Below, one piece after another: positions 8,766 to 17,400 of a stretch of 53,283 bases of DNA. A program made the position numbers and the translations under genes. The DNA comes from Bradyrhizobium acaciae (GTDB taxonomy: Bacteria; Pseudomonadota; Alphaproteobacteria; Rhizobiales; Xanthobacteraceae): contig NZ_JACMYK010000040.1 in assembly GCF_020889785.1 (NCBI RefSeq), forward strand, positions 1 through 53,283. Reading direction: 5' to 3'. Within the stretch, counting starts at the first letter, position 1; every line of letters begins with the position of its first letter. Below the pieces are notes generated by a model. It ran no database searches. It saw only the letters and a list, made by a program, of their open reading frames with translations, and was not told the origin of the DNA.

Positions 8766-8866
8766 TCTTTCTTTGCGCGACGACGTGCGAAGCAAAACAA
8801 TCCATCGCAATGGGCGCGGAGAGATGGATTGTTTCGTCACTTCGCTCCTCGCAATGACGACGTTCG
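8766..8866. repeat. Palindromic intergenic repeat, family C
   Basis: The element has the arms 'aacaatccatc' and 'gatggattgtt' (about 8793-8833) and ends with 'cttcgctcctcgcaatgacg', a phrase common in rhizobial intergenic repeats. It would fold into a hairpin. It is unrelated in sequence to the families at 3579 and 9568. Confidence 0.6.
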
Positions 8867-9321
8867 CGAGTTGCGGCAAATCCCGTGACAGCTGCTGCCA
8901 ATGACAGCGGTGTCATCACTCGCCGCAGTGCGAATCTCTGCTGGAGGAGTTGGTTCGTGCGTGAAGAAACGCTTAACGCGCGCGCCTCGAGCAACATAGA
9001 AACCCTATAAATAAAGGCAAAAGCGGCTTGTCGCGCCGTAGCCTTGGCGAAAGCGGAGCCCGTTAATCACAACATCACTGCGCATCATCACGAGCGCATG
9101 AGGCGCATGCAAAACGCCACGATCTCATCCAACTCATGGTGTGCAAACAAGCCGTCCGACACGATTGCGATTCGACGCGGCCACGCCGCGCGGCTCGAAC
9201 ATCGTGACGGACGTCACGGCCGGTACAACTGATTGTGAGGCATGTGCGCCGCACTCTTGGGAAGAAGCCTGGCCGTTCCTACATCACGTCCAAAGAACGA
9301 CCCCGATAAAGGAATTGATCA

Positions 9322-9549
9322 ATGCAAGTTCGCGCACTCAATACGCGCGGAAGACTGGTGCCCGCGATCGCAACCGCCGCCGTGGCGGTGCTCGCAACGG
9401 CCGCCCTCGTCGTCCTCGAATTCAGCCCGCCCCGCAATGTGCAGGCCGCGGCCGAACCCGGCATGATCACCTCCGCCGCCGCCAGCCGCGCCGGCGCCAC
9501 CGTGCTGCCGACCGATCCGGTGACCACCGGCAGCGTGCGGTACCGCTGA
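9322..9549 (+). CDS. Small secreted or membrane-anchored protein, 75 aa
   Basis: This 75-residue protein has a basic start (MQVRALNTRGR) and a hydrophobic Ala/Val segment (about residues 13-33), followed by a short Ala/Pro/Thr-rich tail that ends TGSVRYR. The hydrophobic part could be a signal peptide or a single membrane anchor. The sequence aaagga lies a few bases upstream of the ATG at 9322. I do not recognise a family, although short proteins of this build with a PVTTGS tail are familiar in Bradyrhizobium. It is followed by a palindromic repeat, so it appears to be monocistronic. Confidence 0.6.
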   Translation: MQVRALNTRGRLVPAIATAAVAVLATAALVVLEFSPPRNVQAAAEPGMITSAAASRAGATVLPTDPVTTGSVRYR

Positions 9550-9567
9550 GAGGCGCTCTATCCATCA

Positions 9568-9710
9568 TCGTCGTCCCGGCGAAGGCCGGGACCCATTACC
9601 ACTAATCTTTGCCATTACGCGGAATGTTACCCCAGCGTCGTACCAAATAGACAGCCGGGGTAATGGGTCCCGGCCCCCGTGCGCAATTGCGCACTCGGCC
9701 GGGACGACGG
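9568..9710. repeat. BIME-like repeat, family A copy 1
   Basis: The left arm 'cgtcgtcccggcgaaggcc' ... 'gggacccattacc' pairs with the right arm 'ggtaatgggtcccggcc' ... 'gccgggacgacgg'. The right arm carries the perfect 16-base palindrome GTGCGCAATTGCGCAC (9679-9694). Copies of the same family are at 11069-11215 and 11412-11537, on both sides of the binding-protein gene. Confidence 0.85.
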
Positions 9711-9835
9711 TAACAATTTCCCTTCCCGCCGCATTTTCGCATCCCTGCCCCGGCGTCTCGCCACAAGCCTGCCTCCCCACACCTCACGTAAGCTCGCCCC
9801 CGCGAACAACAAAAAACGCACAGGGAGAGCTCACG

Positions 9836-11041
9836 ATGATCTGGAAAGCCATCACGGCAGCGGCTGTGCTTGCGCTGGCGACGCAAGCGCACGCCGCCGA
9901 GAAAAAGTACGGCACGGGCACGAGCGATACCGAGATCAAGCTTGGGCAGACCTCGCCATTCTCCGGCGCGGCGTCGGCCTACAGCGTGATCGCCAAGGTT
10001 CAGGCTGCCTACTTCAGGATGATCAACGACCAGGGCGGCGTGAACGGGCGCAAGATCAACCTGATCACGCTCGACGACGGCTACTCGCCGCCGAAGACGG
10101 TGGAGCAGACCCGCAAGCTGGTGGAGCAGGAGGAGGTCGCCGCGATCCTCAATCCGCTGGGCACGCCGACCGGCCTTGCCGTGCGCAAATATCTCAACGA
10201 CAAGAAAGTGCCGCAGTTGTTCGTCGGCGCCGGCGCCACGTTGTGGGGCGACTATGCGCATTATCCGTGGTCGATCGGCTTCCAGCCGTCGTACCAGGCC
10301 GAGACCGCGGTCTACGCCAAATATGTGCTGACCCAGAAGCCGGACGCGAAGATCGCGCTGTTCTACCAGAACGACGACGCCGGCAAGGATTACGGCAACG
10401 GCTTCAAGAAGGGCTTGGGGCCAGAGAACACCGCCAGGATGGTGGTGGCGGAGACGACCTATGAATCGACGGACCCCACGGTCGACAGCCAGATCGTGAA
10501 GCTGAAAGCCTCCGGCGCCAACGTGCTGTTCATGCACGCGATCCCCAAGCAGGCGGCGCAGGCGATCAAGAAGATCGGCGAGATCGGCTGGAAGCCGGAC
10601 CTGTTCTTCCTCGCGGCGACCTCGACCTCGGTGTCCTCGGTGCTGAAGCCGGCCGGCTTCGAATATTCCAGGGACATCATCTCGTCCTACTCGCTGAAGG
10701 ATCCGAACGATCCGCAGTGGAAGGCGGATCCGGACGTGATCGCCTGGCAGGACTTCATGAAGAAATATTTCCCGGACGGCAATCTGCAGGACCAGCTGAT
10801 CGTCTACGGCTATGTGGTGGCGGAGGCGACCGTGCAGGTGCTCAAGCAATGCGGCGACGACCTCACCCATGAGAACATCATGAAGCAGGCCGCCAATCTC
10901 GACATCGCGCCGCCGATGTTCCTGCCCGGCATCAAGGTGAAGACCTCGCCGACCGACTATTTCCCGGTGGAAGCGATGCGGCTGCAGAAGTTCAACGGCG
11001 AGACCTGGCAGCTGTTCGGCGACACCATCGGGAACGATTGA
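9836..11041 (+). CDS. LivK-type ABC transporter periplasmic binding protein (orphan)
   Basis: This 401-residue protein has a clear signal peptide (MIWKAITAAAVLALATQAHA, cleavage about residue 20). The mature part opens with the type I binding-protein pattern 'TEIKLGQTSPFSGAASAYSVIAK' and 'GGVNGRKINLITLDDGY', as in branched-chain amino acid or related small-molecule binding proteins (Peripla_BP_6). It delivers a ligand in the periplasm to a Liv-type permease. No permease or ATPase gene adjoins it, so it may serve a transporter encoded elsewhere. A GGGAGA ribosome site precedes the ATG. It is flanked on both sides by family A repeats. The ligand cannot be read from the sequence. Confidence 0.9.
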   Translation: MIWKAITAAAVLALATQAHAAEKKYGTGTSDTEIKLGQTSPFSGAASAYSVIAKVQAAYFRMINDQGGVNGRKINLITLDDGYSPPKTVEQTRKLVEQEEVAAILNPLGTPTGLAVRKYLNDKKVPQLFVGAGATLWGDYAHYPWSIGFQPSYQAETAVYAKYVLTQKPDAKIALFYQNDDAGKDYGNGFKKGLGPENTARMVVAETTYESTDPTVDSQIVKLKASGANVLFMHAIPKQAAQAIKKIGEIGWKPDLFFLAATSTSVSSVLKPAGFEYSRDIISSYSLKDPNDPQWKADPDVIAWQDFMKKYFPDGNLQDQLIVYGYVVAEATVQVLKQCGDDLTHENIMKQAANLDIAPPMFLPGIKVKTSPTDYFPVEAMRLQKFNGETWQLFGDTIGND

Positions 11042-11068
11042 GAGGATTGAGCCCGATCCCCTTTCCAT

Positions 11069-11215
11069 CGTCGTCCCGGCGAAGGCCGGGACCCATTACC
11101 CCGAATGAGCAAGTGGCGGCACACTGGGGCCGCAGCGCGCTTCAACAACAGGCTGCGGTGGTAATGGGTCCCGGCCCCCCGTGCGCAATTGCGCACTAGG
11201 CCGGGACGACGACGG
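11069..11215. repeat. BIME-like repeat, family A copy 2
   Basis: It begins 'tcgtcgtcccggcgaaggcc' and ends 'aggccgggacgacgacgg', and contains the perfect palindrome GTGCGCAATTGCGCAC (11181-11196). Its arrangement equals copy 1 at 9568. Confidence 0.85.
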
Positions 11216-11411
11216 TTAGACTTGCCGTCAACAACAGCGAAACGCCACTTGCCCCCGGGCCGCACATGCCTGCCAGATTTCGGAATATTGGAAATGTATC
11301 CCTGAGTTGCCCGACGCGTCAAGTCGCCTGCCGAAGGTCCCCCGCTACCGCCGGCTTCCTTTGCATGGGGTTGTTTTCGATATTTTGGCAATTCCCCTCC
11401 ACACGACCATA

Positions 11412-11537
11412 TCGTCGTCCCGGCGAAGGCCGGGACCCATTACCCCGACTGCGTGCGTGGCGCGACGCTGGGGCCACGGCCCGCTGCAAGAACAGCCTGC
11501 GGTGCTTATGGGTCCCGGCCTTCGCCGGGACGACGGA
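11412..11537. repeat. BIME-like repeat, family A copy 3
   Basis: The left arm 'tcgtcgtcccggcgaaggcc' is matched by the right arm 'ggccttcgccgggacgacgg'. Unlike copies 1 and 2, the right arm carries 'ttcgcc' where those have the GTGCGCAATTGCGCAC palindrome, so the two arms are more symmetric. Confidence 0.85.
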
Positions 11538-11580
11538 GGTTAGACTCCCGCCGCCAACAACGGCCAAGACGACGCGGAGG

Positions 11581-12543
11581 TTAGACTCCCCGCTCCAGCA
11601 ACACCCGAAAATCCGCCCGCGCGCGCTGCGCCTCGGCGCGTGCGGCCTCCGACGCATCGCCGAGACCGAAATAGCCGTGAATGAGGCCCTCGCCCGTGTG
11701 ATACGCGACCTGCACCCCGGCCGCCTGCAACGCCTTGGCATAGGCATGGCCCTCATCGCGCAGCGGGTCGAACCAGGCGGTCGTGACCACAGCCGGCGCC
11801 ACGCCGGCGAGAGACTTCGCGCGCAGCGGTGAGACGCGCCAGTCGGCGCCTTGCGCCTTGTCGGCGAGATAGTGCCCTGCGAACCACCGCATCGTCTCAC
11901 TCGTCAGGAAGTAGCCCTCCGCATTCTCGGTGCGCGACGGGAATTTCGCGTTCTCGGCGGCATCGGCATAGCTGCCGACCACGTCGGTGACGGGATAGAC
12001 CAGCAATTGCGCGGCGAGCCTGATGCCGGCGTCGCGGCAGGCGAGCGCGGTGGCGGCGGCGAGATTGCCGCCGGCGGAATCGCCGGCGACGCCGACGCGC
12101 GAGAGATCGCCGCCGAAGTCGCCGATCCGTGCAATCACGTCGCGGATCGCGGCGAACGCATCCTCGAACGCGCCGGGAAAGCGCGTCTCCGGCGGTTGGC
12201 GGTAATCGACCGAGATCACCACCGCGCCGGTCTCGATCACGAGGTTGCGCGCCTGACGGTCATGGGTTTCGAGATCGCCGGCAACCCAGCCGCCGCCGTG
12301 GAAGAAGATCACGGTCGGCGCCTTGCCGGTACCGTTCCGATAGAGCCGCGCGCCGATCTTTCCTGCTGCGCCCTGCACCTCCATATCCCGTGCGACATCG
12401 ACCGGTGGCGGCGGCACCGCCTTGCGTGCCTCGGCCAGCGCGCGGAGCGATTCCCGACAGCTCTGCGGCGTCATGGTTGCGGGCTCACGCAGCGGCAGCA
12501 GCGGGATGATGGTTGCAATGACGGGATCGAGCGGAAGCGGCAT
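11581..12543 (-). CDS. Alpha/beta hydrolase, HSL (fold-3) family
   Basis: This 320-residue esterase-like protein has the HSL-family oxyanion motif HGGG (residues 82-85), the nucleophile in GDSAG (Ser156), and the remaining triad in FDPLRDE (Asp259) and LIHGY (His289). All three catalytic residues are present. Enzymes of this family hydrolyse short-chain esters in the cytoplasm. The start at 12543 is chosen for its GAAGGA ribosome site; a longer frame upstream would run into the preceding gene. It follows the monooxygenase gene by 23 bp on the same strand, so the two are probably co-transcribed and the esterase may act on a product of the oxygenase. Confidence 0.93.
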   Translation of the reverse strand: MPLPLDPVIATIIPLLPLREPATMTPQSCRESLRALAEARKAVPPPPVDVARDMEVQGAAGKIGARLYRNGTGKAPTVIFFHGGGWVAGDLETHDRQARNLVIETGAVVISVDYRQPPETRFPGAFEDAFAAIRDVIARIGDFGGDLSRVGVAGDSAGGNLAAATALACRDAGIRLAAQLLVYPVTDVVGSYADAAENAKFPSRTENAEGYFLTSETMRWFAGHYLADKAQGADWRVSPLRAKSLAGVAPAVVTTAWFDPLRDEGHAYAKALQAAGVQVAYHTGEGLIHGYFGLGDASEAARAEAQRARADFRVLLERGV

Positions 12544-12566
12544 GGGAGTCCTTCGGTGCTTGCAGT

Positions 12567-14342
12567 TCAGGTCAATTGCTTGGAAAGCGTGCCGGCCTCG
12601 ATCGCGGCGATTTGCAGCGCGATGAAGCGGCTGTAGATGCGGGCCTGCGAGAACGCGCCGCCGGTGAACCAGAGGCCGGGCTGCGGCGTGCGCGTCCACA
12701 TGTTGCGCAGCTCCAGCGTCGCCTCGTCGAAGCCCCAGACTCGGCCGACGCGCTCGGCGACGGCCTCGCCGAGCAGTTGGCCAACCAGATGGGCGGGCCC
12801 CTTGTAGCCGGTGGCGAGCACGAACAGCTCGGCGGCGAGCGACGTGCCATCCTTCAGCGCGAGGCCGGCGGCGGTGAAATCAGCGATGTCGGCGGCCTGG
12901 ATCAGGCGGATCCTGCCGTCGGCGATCAGCTCGGAGCAGCCGACATTGAAGTAATAGCCGCCGCCGCGGGAGCGGAATTTCAGCGGCCAGCCGGTACCGT
13001 CCTCGCCGAATTCGAGCCGGAAGCCGGCGCGCTCCAGCCGCGACAGCAAGGGCGCATCGAGCCGCTTCACCTCGTCGGTGATGATCCGGTGCGCGATCTT
13101 CATGACCGGCAGCGGCACGCCGGAATTGAGGATGTCGCGCACCTCGATCGGCGGACCGTCGCCGAGATAGGTCTTGTCGTAGAGCTGCGCCGGCTCGACA
13201 TTGACCACCATGGTCGGGCTGCGCTGGACCATGGTGACGTCGGCGCCGGCGGCATGCAGCTCCTGGCAGATGTCATGCGCGCTAGTGCCGGTGCCGAACA
13301 CGACCACCGAGCGCCCGGCCCATTCGCGCCCTGCCGCGAACGCGCTGGAGTGCAGCACTCGGCCCTTGAAATTCTCGATGCCGGCAATCGTCGGAATGTT
13401 CGGCGCGCCGCTGACGCTGGTCGCGAGCACGATGTGCTTCGGGTGCAGCGTGCGCGGACCGTCGCTCCGTTGCAGCATCACCGCCCAGCGTTGCGTCACA
13501 TCGTCATAGCGCGCGCCCTCGAACGAGGTCTCGGTCCAGAAGTCGAGCTCCATGATGTCGACATAGCTTTCCAGCCAGTTCGCGATCTGGTCCTTCGGGA
13601 TGTAGTCCGGAAAGCTCGGCGGGAACGCCAGGTAACGAAACAGATTGACCGGCGTCTTGTTGTGCAGCTTGAGGCCGCGGTAGCGCAGCCGCCAATTGTC
13701 GCCGATGCGCCGCTCGCGATCGACGATCAGCGCGTCGAGCCCGATCCGCTTGCATTCGACCGCGGCCGCGATGCCGGCATGGCCGCCGCCGACAATGAGC
13801 ACATCAGGCTCGCGGTCGGCATAGGCGCGCGAGGCCTGCCGCTGCTCCAGCCAGTCCGGTGCGGCGAAATCGCGCGCGTGGGATTGCTCGGCGGCGTTTT
13901 TGGCGCGCGCATCGCAGATGCGATTGAAGTCAGGCATCGCCGAGAACGTCCACGCCGCGGAATTTTCGCCCCCGTCGTGCAGCAGGCGGACCGCACCGGT
14001 GCCGGGACCGTTCGACGTGTCGAAAGTGAAGACTGCCTCGATCACCTCGCGTCCGGCCACCACGGCCCGCCGCGGGTTCAACGCACGGTCATCGAGGCGA
14101 AATCCGCCCGCGTTGACCGCGGCAGCGCGCTCCAACAGCTCGGCAACGACACGCTGCCGTCCGCTGAACGTCGCAAAATGCCAGGAAATGCCGAAGATGT
14201 TGCGCCAGTGGCTCTCGGGCGCAAATAGTGCCGAGAGAGCCTCAGCGGAGCGGCTGGCGAGCGCCGCGTCCAGCGCGCCGATCCAGCGCTCGGCCAGAAG
14301 TTCAGGCGTGTCCTCGGTAGCCGGGTTCAGTTTGTCCAGCAT
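12567..14342 (-). CDS. FMO-type flavin monooxygenase with N-terminal NTF2-like domain
   Basis: This 591-residue protein has an NTF2/SnoaL-like N-terminal domain (about 10-145) with 'HWRNIFGISWHFATFSGR', followed by an FAD-binding Rossmann motif VLIVGGGHAGIAAA (181-194) and an NADPH-binding motif VVVFGTGTSAHDI (about 344-356). Between them lies FKGRVLHSSAF, the FxGxxxHxxxF fingerprint of flavin-containing monooxygenases. Baeyer-Villiger enzymes usually have W at the last position, so FMO/YUCCA-like chemistry is more likely. The start at 14342 is preferred, because the longer frame from 14402 begins in the tandem repeat region. It is the upstream member of a pair with the HSL-family hydrolase. 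The substrate is unknown. Confidence 0.9.
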   Translation of the reverse strand: MLDKLNPATEDTPELLAERWIGALDAALASRSAEALSALFAPESHWRNIFGISWHFATFSGRQRVVAELLERAAAVNAGGFRLDDRALNPRRAVVAGREVIEAVFTFDTSNGPGTGAVRLLHDGGENSAAWTFSAMPDFNRICDARAKNAAEQSHARDFAAPDWLEQRQASRAYADREPDVLIVGGGHAGIAAAVECKRIGLDALIVDRERRIGDNWRLRYRGLKLHNKTPVNLFRYLAFPPSFPDYIPKDQIANWLESYVDIMELDFWTETSFEGARYDDVTQRWAVMLQRSDGPRTLHPKHIVLATSVSGAPNIPTIAGIENFKGRVLHSSAFAAGREWAGRSVVVFGTGTSAHDICQELHAAGADVTMVQRSPTMVVNVEPAQLYDKTYLGDGPPIEVRDILNSGVPLPVMKIAHRIITDEVKRLDAPLLSRLERAGFRLEFGEDGTGWPLKFRSRGGGYYFNVGCSELIADGRIRLIQAADIADFTAAGLALKDGTSLAAELFVLATGYKGPAHLVGQLLGEAVAERVGRVWGFDEATLELRNMWTRTPQPGLWFTGGAFSQARIYSRFIALQIAAIEAGTLSKQLT

Positions 14343-14406
14343 GATCGTGCTTTCTCGGGAGCAGTTGCCGTCTATCTGACAACATGCTCCCGAAAAGCAC
14401 AACCAT

Positions 14407-14478
14407 CATGCCAAGACTCATGCCAGGACTCATGCCAAGACTCATGCCGAGGCTCATGCCACGGCTCATGCGACGTGT
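14407..14478. repeat. 12-bp tandem repeat, about six units
   Basis: Units of 12 bases, read on the plus strand as catgccaagact, follow head to tail: 14407, 14419, 14431 near-identical, then 14443 (catgccgaggct), 14455 (catgccacggct) and a degenerate unit at 14467. The last two units overlap the 3' end of the acyltransferase gene, whose TGA is 14466-14468. The array thus probably grew from the end of that gene into the spacer before the monooxygenase. Units of 12 bases keep frame, so it may be length-variable without harm. Confidence 0.85.
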
Positions 14479-17400
14479 TGCTGGCGCGCCTCCGGCTCGG
14501 CCTCGGCCGCATCGGTATTCTCATCCGTCTGCGGCGCGGGGGTCGGCGCAGCAGCGGCGAGTTCCTTGGCCAAGGCAGTAGCGCCGACATAGTCGGTCTT
14601 GCCGGTGCCGAGCAGCGGCACCTTGTCGACGACGCGGATGTCGGCGGGCACTGCAAGTTCGGAGGCGCCGGCGCTCTTGGCCTGGCGCTGCATCGCTGAT
14701 CGGTCGGCGTCCTTCTGCGTGGTGAGCAGCACGATGCGTTCACCCTTGCGCTGATCGGGCAGCGTGACCGCAACCGACATCGCCTGTGGCCACAGCGCGG
14801 TCGCCATCGTCTCGACCGCAGACAGCGAGACCATTTCGCCGGCGATCTTGGCGAAGCGCTTGGCGCGGCCCTTGATCGCGATGAAGCCCTGCGCATCGAC
14901 CGTGACGATGTCGCCGGTGTCGTGCCAGCCCTCGGGCAGTGGCTCCAGCACGCCGGGGTTTTCGGCGCGGAGATAGCCGAGCATCACGTTCGGTCCCTTT
15001 ACCGACAGGCGGCCGCCCTCCTCGATACCGGGGACCGGATCGAGGCGGTACTGCATCAGCGGCGAGATGCGGCCGACGGTGCCCTGGCGGTTGGCCATCG
15101 GCGTGTTCATCGCCAGCACCGGCGCGGTCTCGGTGACGCCGTAGCCTTCGAGAATGCGGATGCCGTAGCGCTCCATGTAGATCTGCCGCGTGCGGTCCTT
15201 CACCGCTTCCGCACCGGCGATGACGAGCCGCAGCGTGCGGAAATCGTAGGCATGCGCCGAGCGGGCGTAGCCGGTGAGGAAGGTGTCGGTGCCGAACAGG
15301 ATGGTGGCGCCGGTCTGGTAGATCAGCTCGGGCACGATCCGGTAATGCAGCGGCGACGGATACATGAAGATCGGGATGCCGCCGAGCAGCGGCATCATCA
15401 TGCCGCCGGTGAGACCAAACGAGTGGAACACCGGCAGGACGTTCAACACCTTGTCGTTGGCATTGGCATCGACCCGCGCCAGCGCCTGCGCCGCGTTGGC
15501 GAGGATGTTGCGGTGGGACAGCACGACGCCCTTCGGCGTGCCCTCCGAGCCCGAAGTGAACAGGATGACCGCGGGATCGTTGGCGTTGCGAGCGACGCGC
15601 GGCGCGATGCCGGCGCGGAAACCTGCGATCTTGTCGGTGAGGCTGATGCCGCCGCGCACGTCTTCGAGATAGACGACACGCGCCTGGCCCGCCATCGCCG
15701 CGATCAGCTTGTCGAGCTTGCCTTTCTCGATGAAGGCCTGCGAGGTCAGCACGGTCGTCACCTGCGCCGCCTTCATCGCGGCCAGCACGTTGACCGGACC
15801 GGCCGAGAAATTGAGCATCGCCGGCACCCGGCCGATGGTCTGCAGCGCCATGAACACGACGGCGACGCCGGCCGAGTTCGGCAACAGCACGCCGACATTC
15901 TCGCCCACCGAAGTCCCCTGCTCGAGCTTGCGGCTCAACACCTGCGCGCCGAGGATCAGCTTGCGATAGGTCAGCTTGGTGCCGAGCGCGTCCTCTATGA
16001 TCGGCTTGCCGGTGTCGCGATCGCGGCAGGCATGGCCGAGGCCCTCGAACAGCGTCTGGTCGAGCATCGCGTTCTGGACCATGGCGTCGATCATGACGTC
16101 CTGCAGCGCGGCGCCGGCGGCATTGCGGCGCGCCTTGCCCTTCAGCGACTGGTCGATCGGCAGCTTCACCGGCGGCAGGATCGAGATCGTCACCTTGGGG
16201 AACCAGGAGCGCTTGATTTCGCCGTTCTTGAGATAGCTAAGATGCGAACGCTGCGCGCCCTCGATGCGGATCGGAACGACGACCGCATCGGCCTTGTCGG
16301 CGATCATCGCGGTGCCGTCGTACACTTTCATCAGCGAGCCCGAGACCGTGATGCGGCCTTCGGGAAAGATCACGACCGGCTCGCCTGCCGCGACCAGCTT
16401 GATCAGGTCACGCGCGGCCAACGGCTTCGACGGGTCCATCGTGTAGTGCTTGATCATCTTCAGGAACGGCTTGGCCCACCACGCCTTGGCGATGCCGGTG
16501 TCGACCGCGAAGCTCGCATCGATCGGCAGCATCGCGTGCAGCAGCGGACCGTCGACCAGGCTGACATGGTTGGGCGCGATCAGCATGCGGGTGCCTGATG
16601 GAGGCAGGTTTTCCATGCCGCGCACCTCGAGCCGGAACAGCGCGCGGAACAACAGCGCGCCGAAATCGCGGACACCTTCCTTGCCCCACTTGTTCAGCAC
16701 GAACCAGACGCTGCCGAAGCTCGCGATGGCGAGGCCGAAGAAGATCCAGGCGATCGGCAGGCCGATCGATTGCAGGGCACCGACGAACACCGCGCCGACG
16801 ACCATGAAGCCGGCCTGCAGGATGTTGCCGGCGGCGATGATGCGGGCGCGCTCGGACGGCGCGGTCCAGGCCTGCACGGCGGCAAACGCGGGCACCACGA
16901 ACAGGCCGCCGCCGAAGGCGAACAGGAAGAAGTCGGCCAGCATGCGGAAGCCACTGAGCGAGCTCGCGAACGCAGCCGCGGTGACGTCCTTGCCGAGCGA
17001 GGTGGTGGCGATCGCGAGTGCGAGGTCGAGGCCGATCACGCCCATCACGATGGCGCCGATCGGCACCAGCGCGATATTCGGGCGAACATGGCTCAGCTGC
17101 GCTGCGAACAGCGAGCCGGCGGCGATGCCGATCGCGAACACGGCAAGGCACAGCGTGACCACGCCCTCGGTGCCGCCGACACCTTCCTTGATCAGCGCGG
17201 GCAGCAGCGACAGCACGATCGCGCCGACCATCCAGAACCAGGACACGATCACCATGCCGTCCCACAGCCGCTGCTCTGCATAGAGCGACTTCAACAGGCG
17301 CACGGTCGAGGTCCAGGGATTCCTGGTGATCGGCAGGTCGGGCGCCGAGGGCTGGGTCAGCGGGATGCGCGAGGCAAATCCCCAGGACAGCACCGACAGA

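Larger units (their letters stand above)
8169..9321. other. Gene-poor junction downstream-flanking the defence cassette
   Basis: About 1.15 kb contains no recognisable conserved gene. A possible 86-codon frame on the minus strand (8220-8480) is listed separately. There is an inverted repeat GTAGTGC (8254-8260) / GCACTAC (8273-8279), a repeat-like segment at about 8770-8866, and then mixed-composition sequence up to the small secreted protein at 9322. Composition moves from AT-richer near the cassette to the GC-rich background, as expected at the edge of an acquired segment. I found no tRNA, integrase or clear direct repeats marking ends. Confidence 0.5.
11042..11580. other. Repeat-filled intergenic region
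   Basis: This spacer of 539 bases between the binding-protein gene and the convergent hydrolase gene is largely two tandemly arranged family A repeats with about 200 bases between them. I find no credible gene. Small open frames here run through the repeat arms and have no ribosome sites. Confidence 0.7.

Noticed and set aside
12576..14228. 550-codon plus-strand frame antisense to the monooxygenase
   Set aside because: No domain pattern, composition of a shadow frame; the minus-strand monooxygenase has FAD and NADPH motifs.
12567..14342. Baeyer-Villiger monooxygenase call
   Set aside because: The fingerprint ends in F (FxGxxxHxxxF) instead of W, so the generic FMO-type call is safer.
14384..14581. 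Plus-strand frame with repeated MPRLMPR units
   Set aside because: It is simply the translation of the 12-bp tandem array; no ribosome site and overlaps the end of aas.
14922..16598. 558-codon plus-strand frame antisense to aas
   Set aside because: Arg/His/Asp-rich shadow; no ribosome site or recognisable domain.
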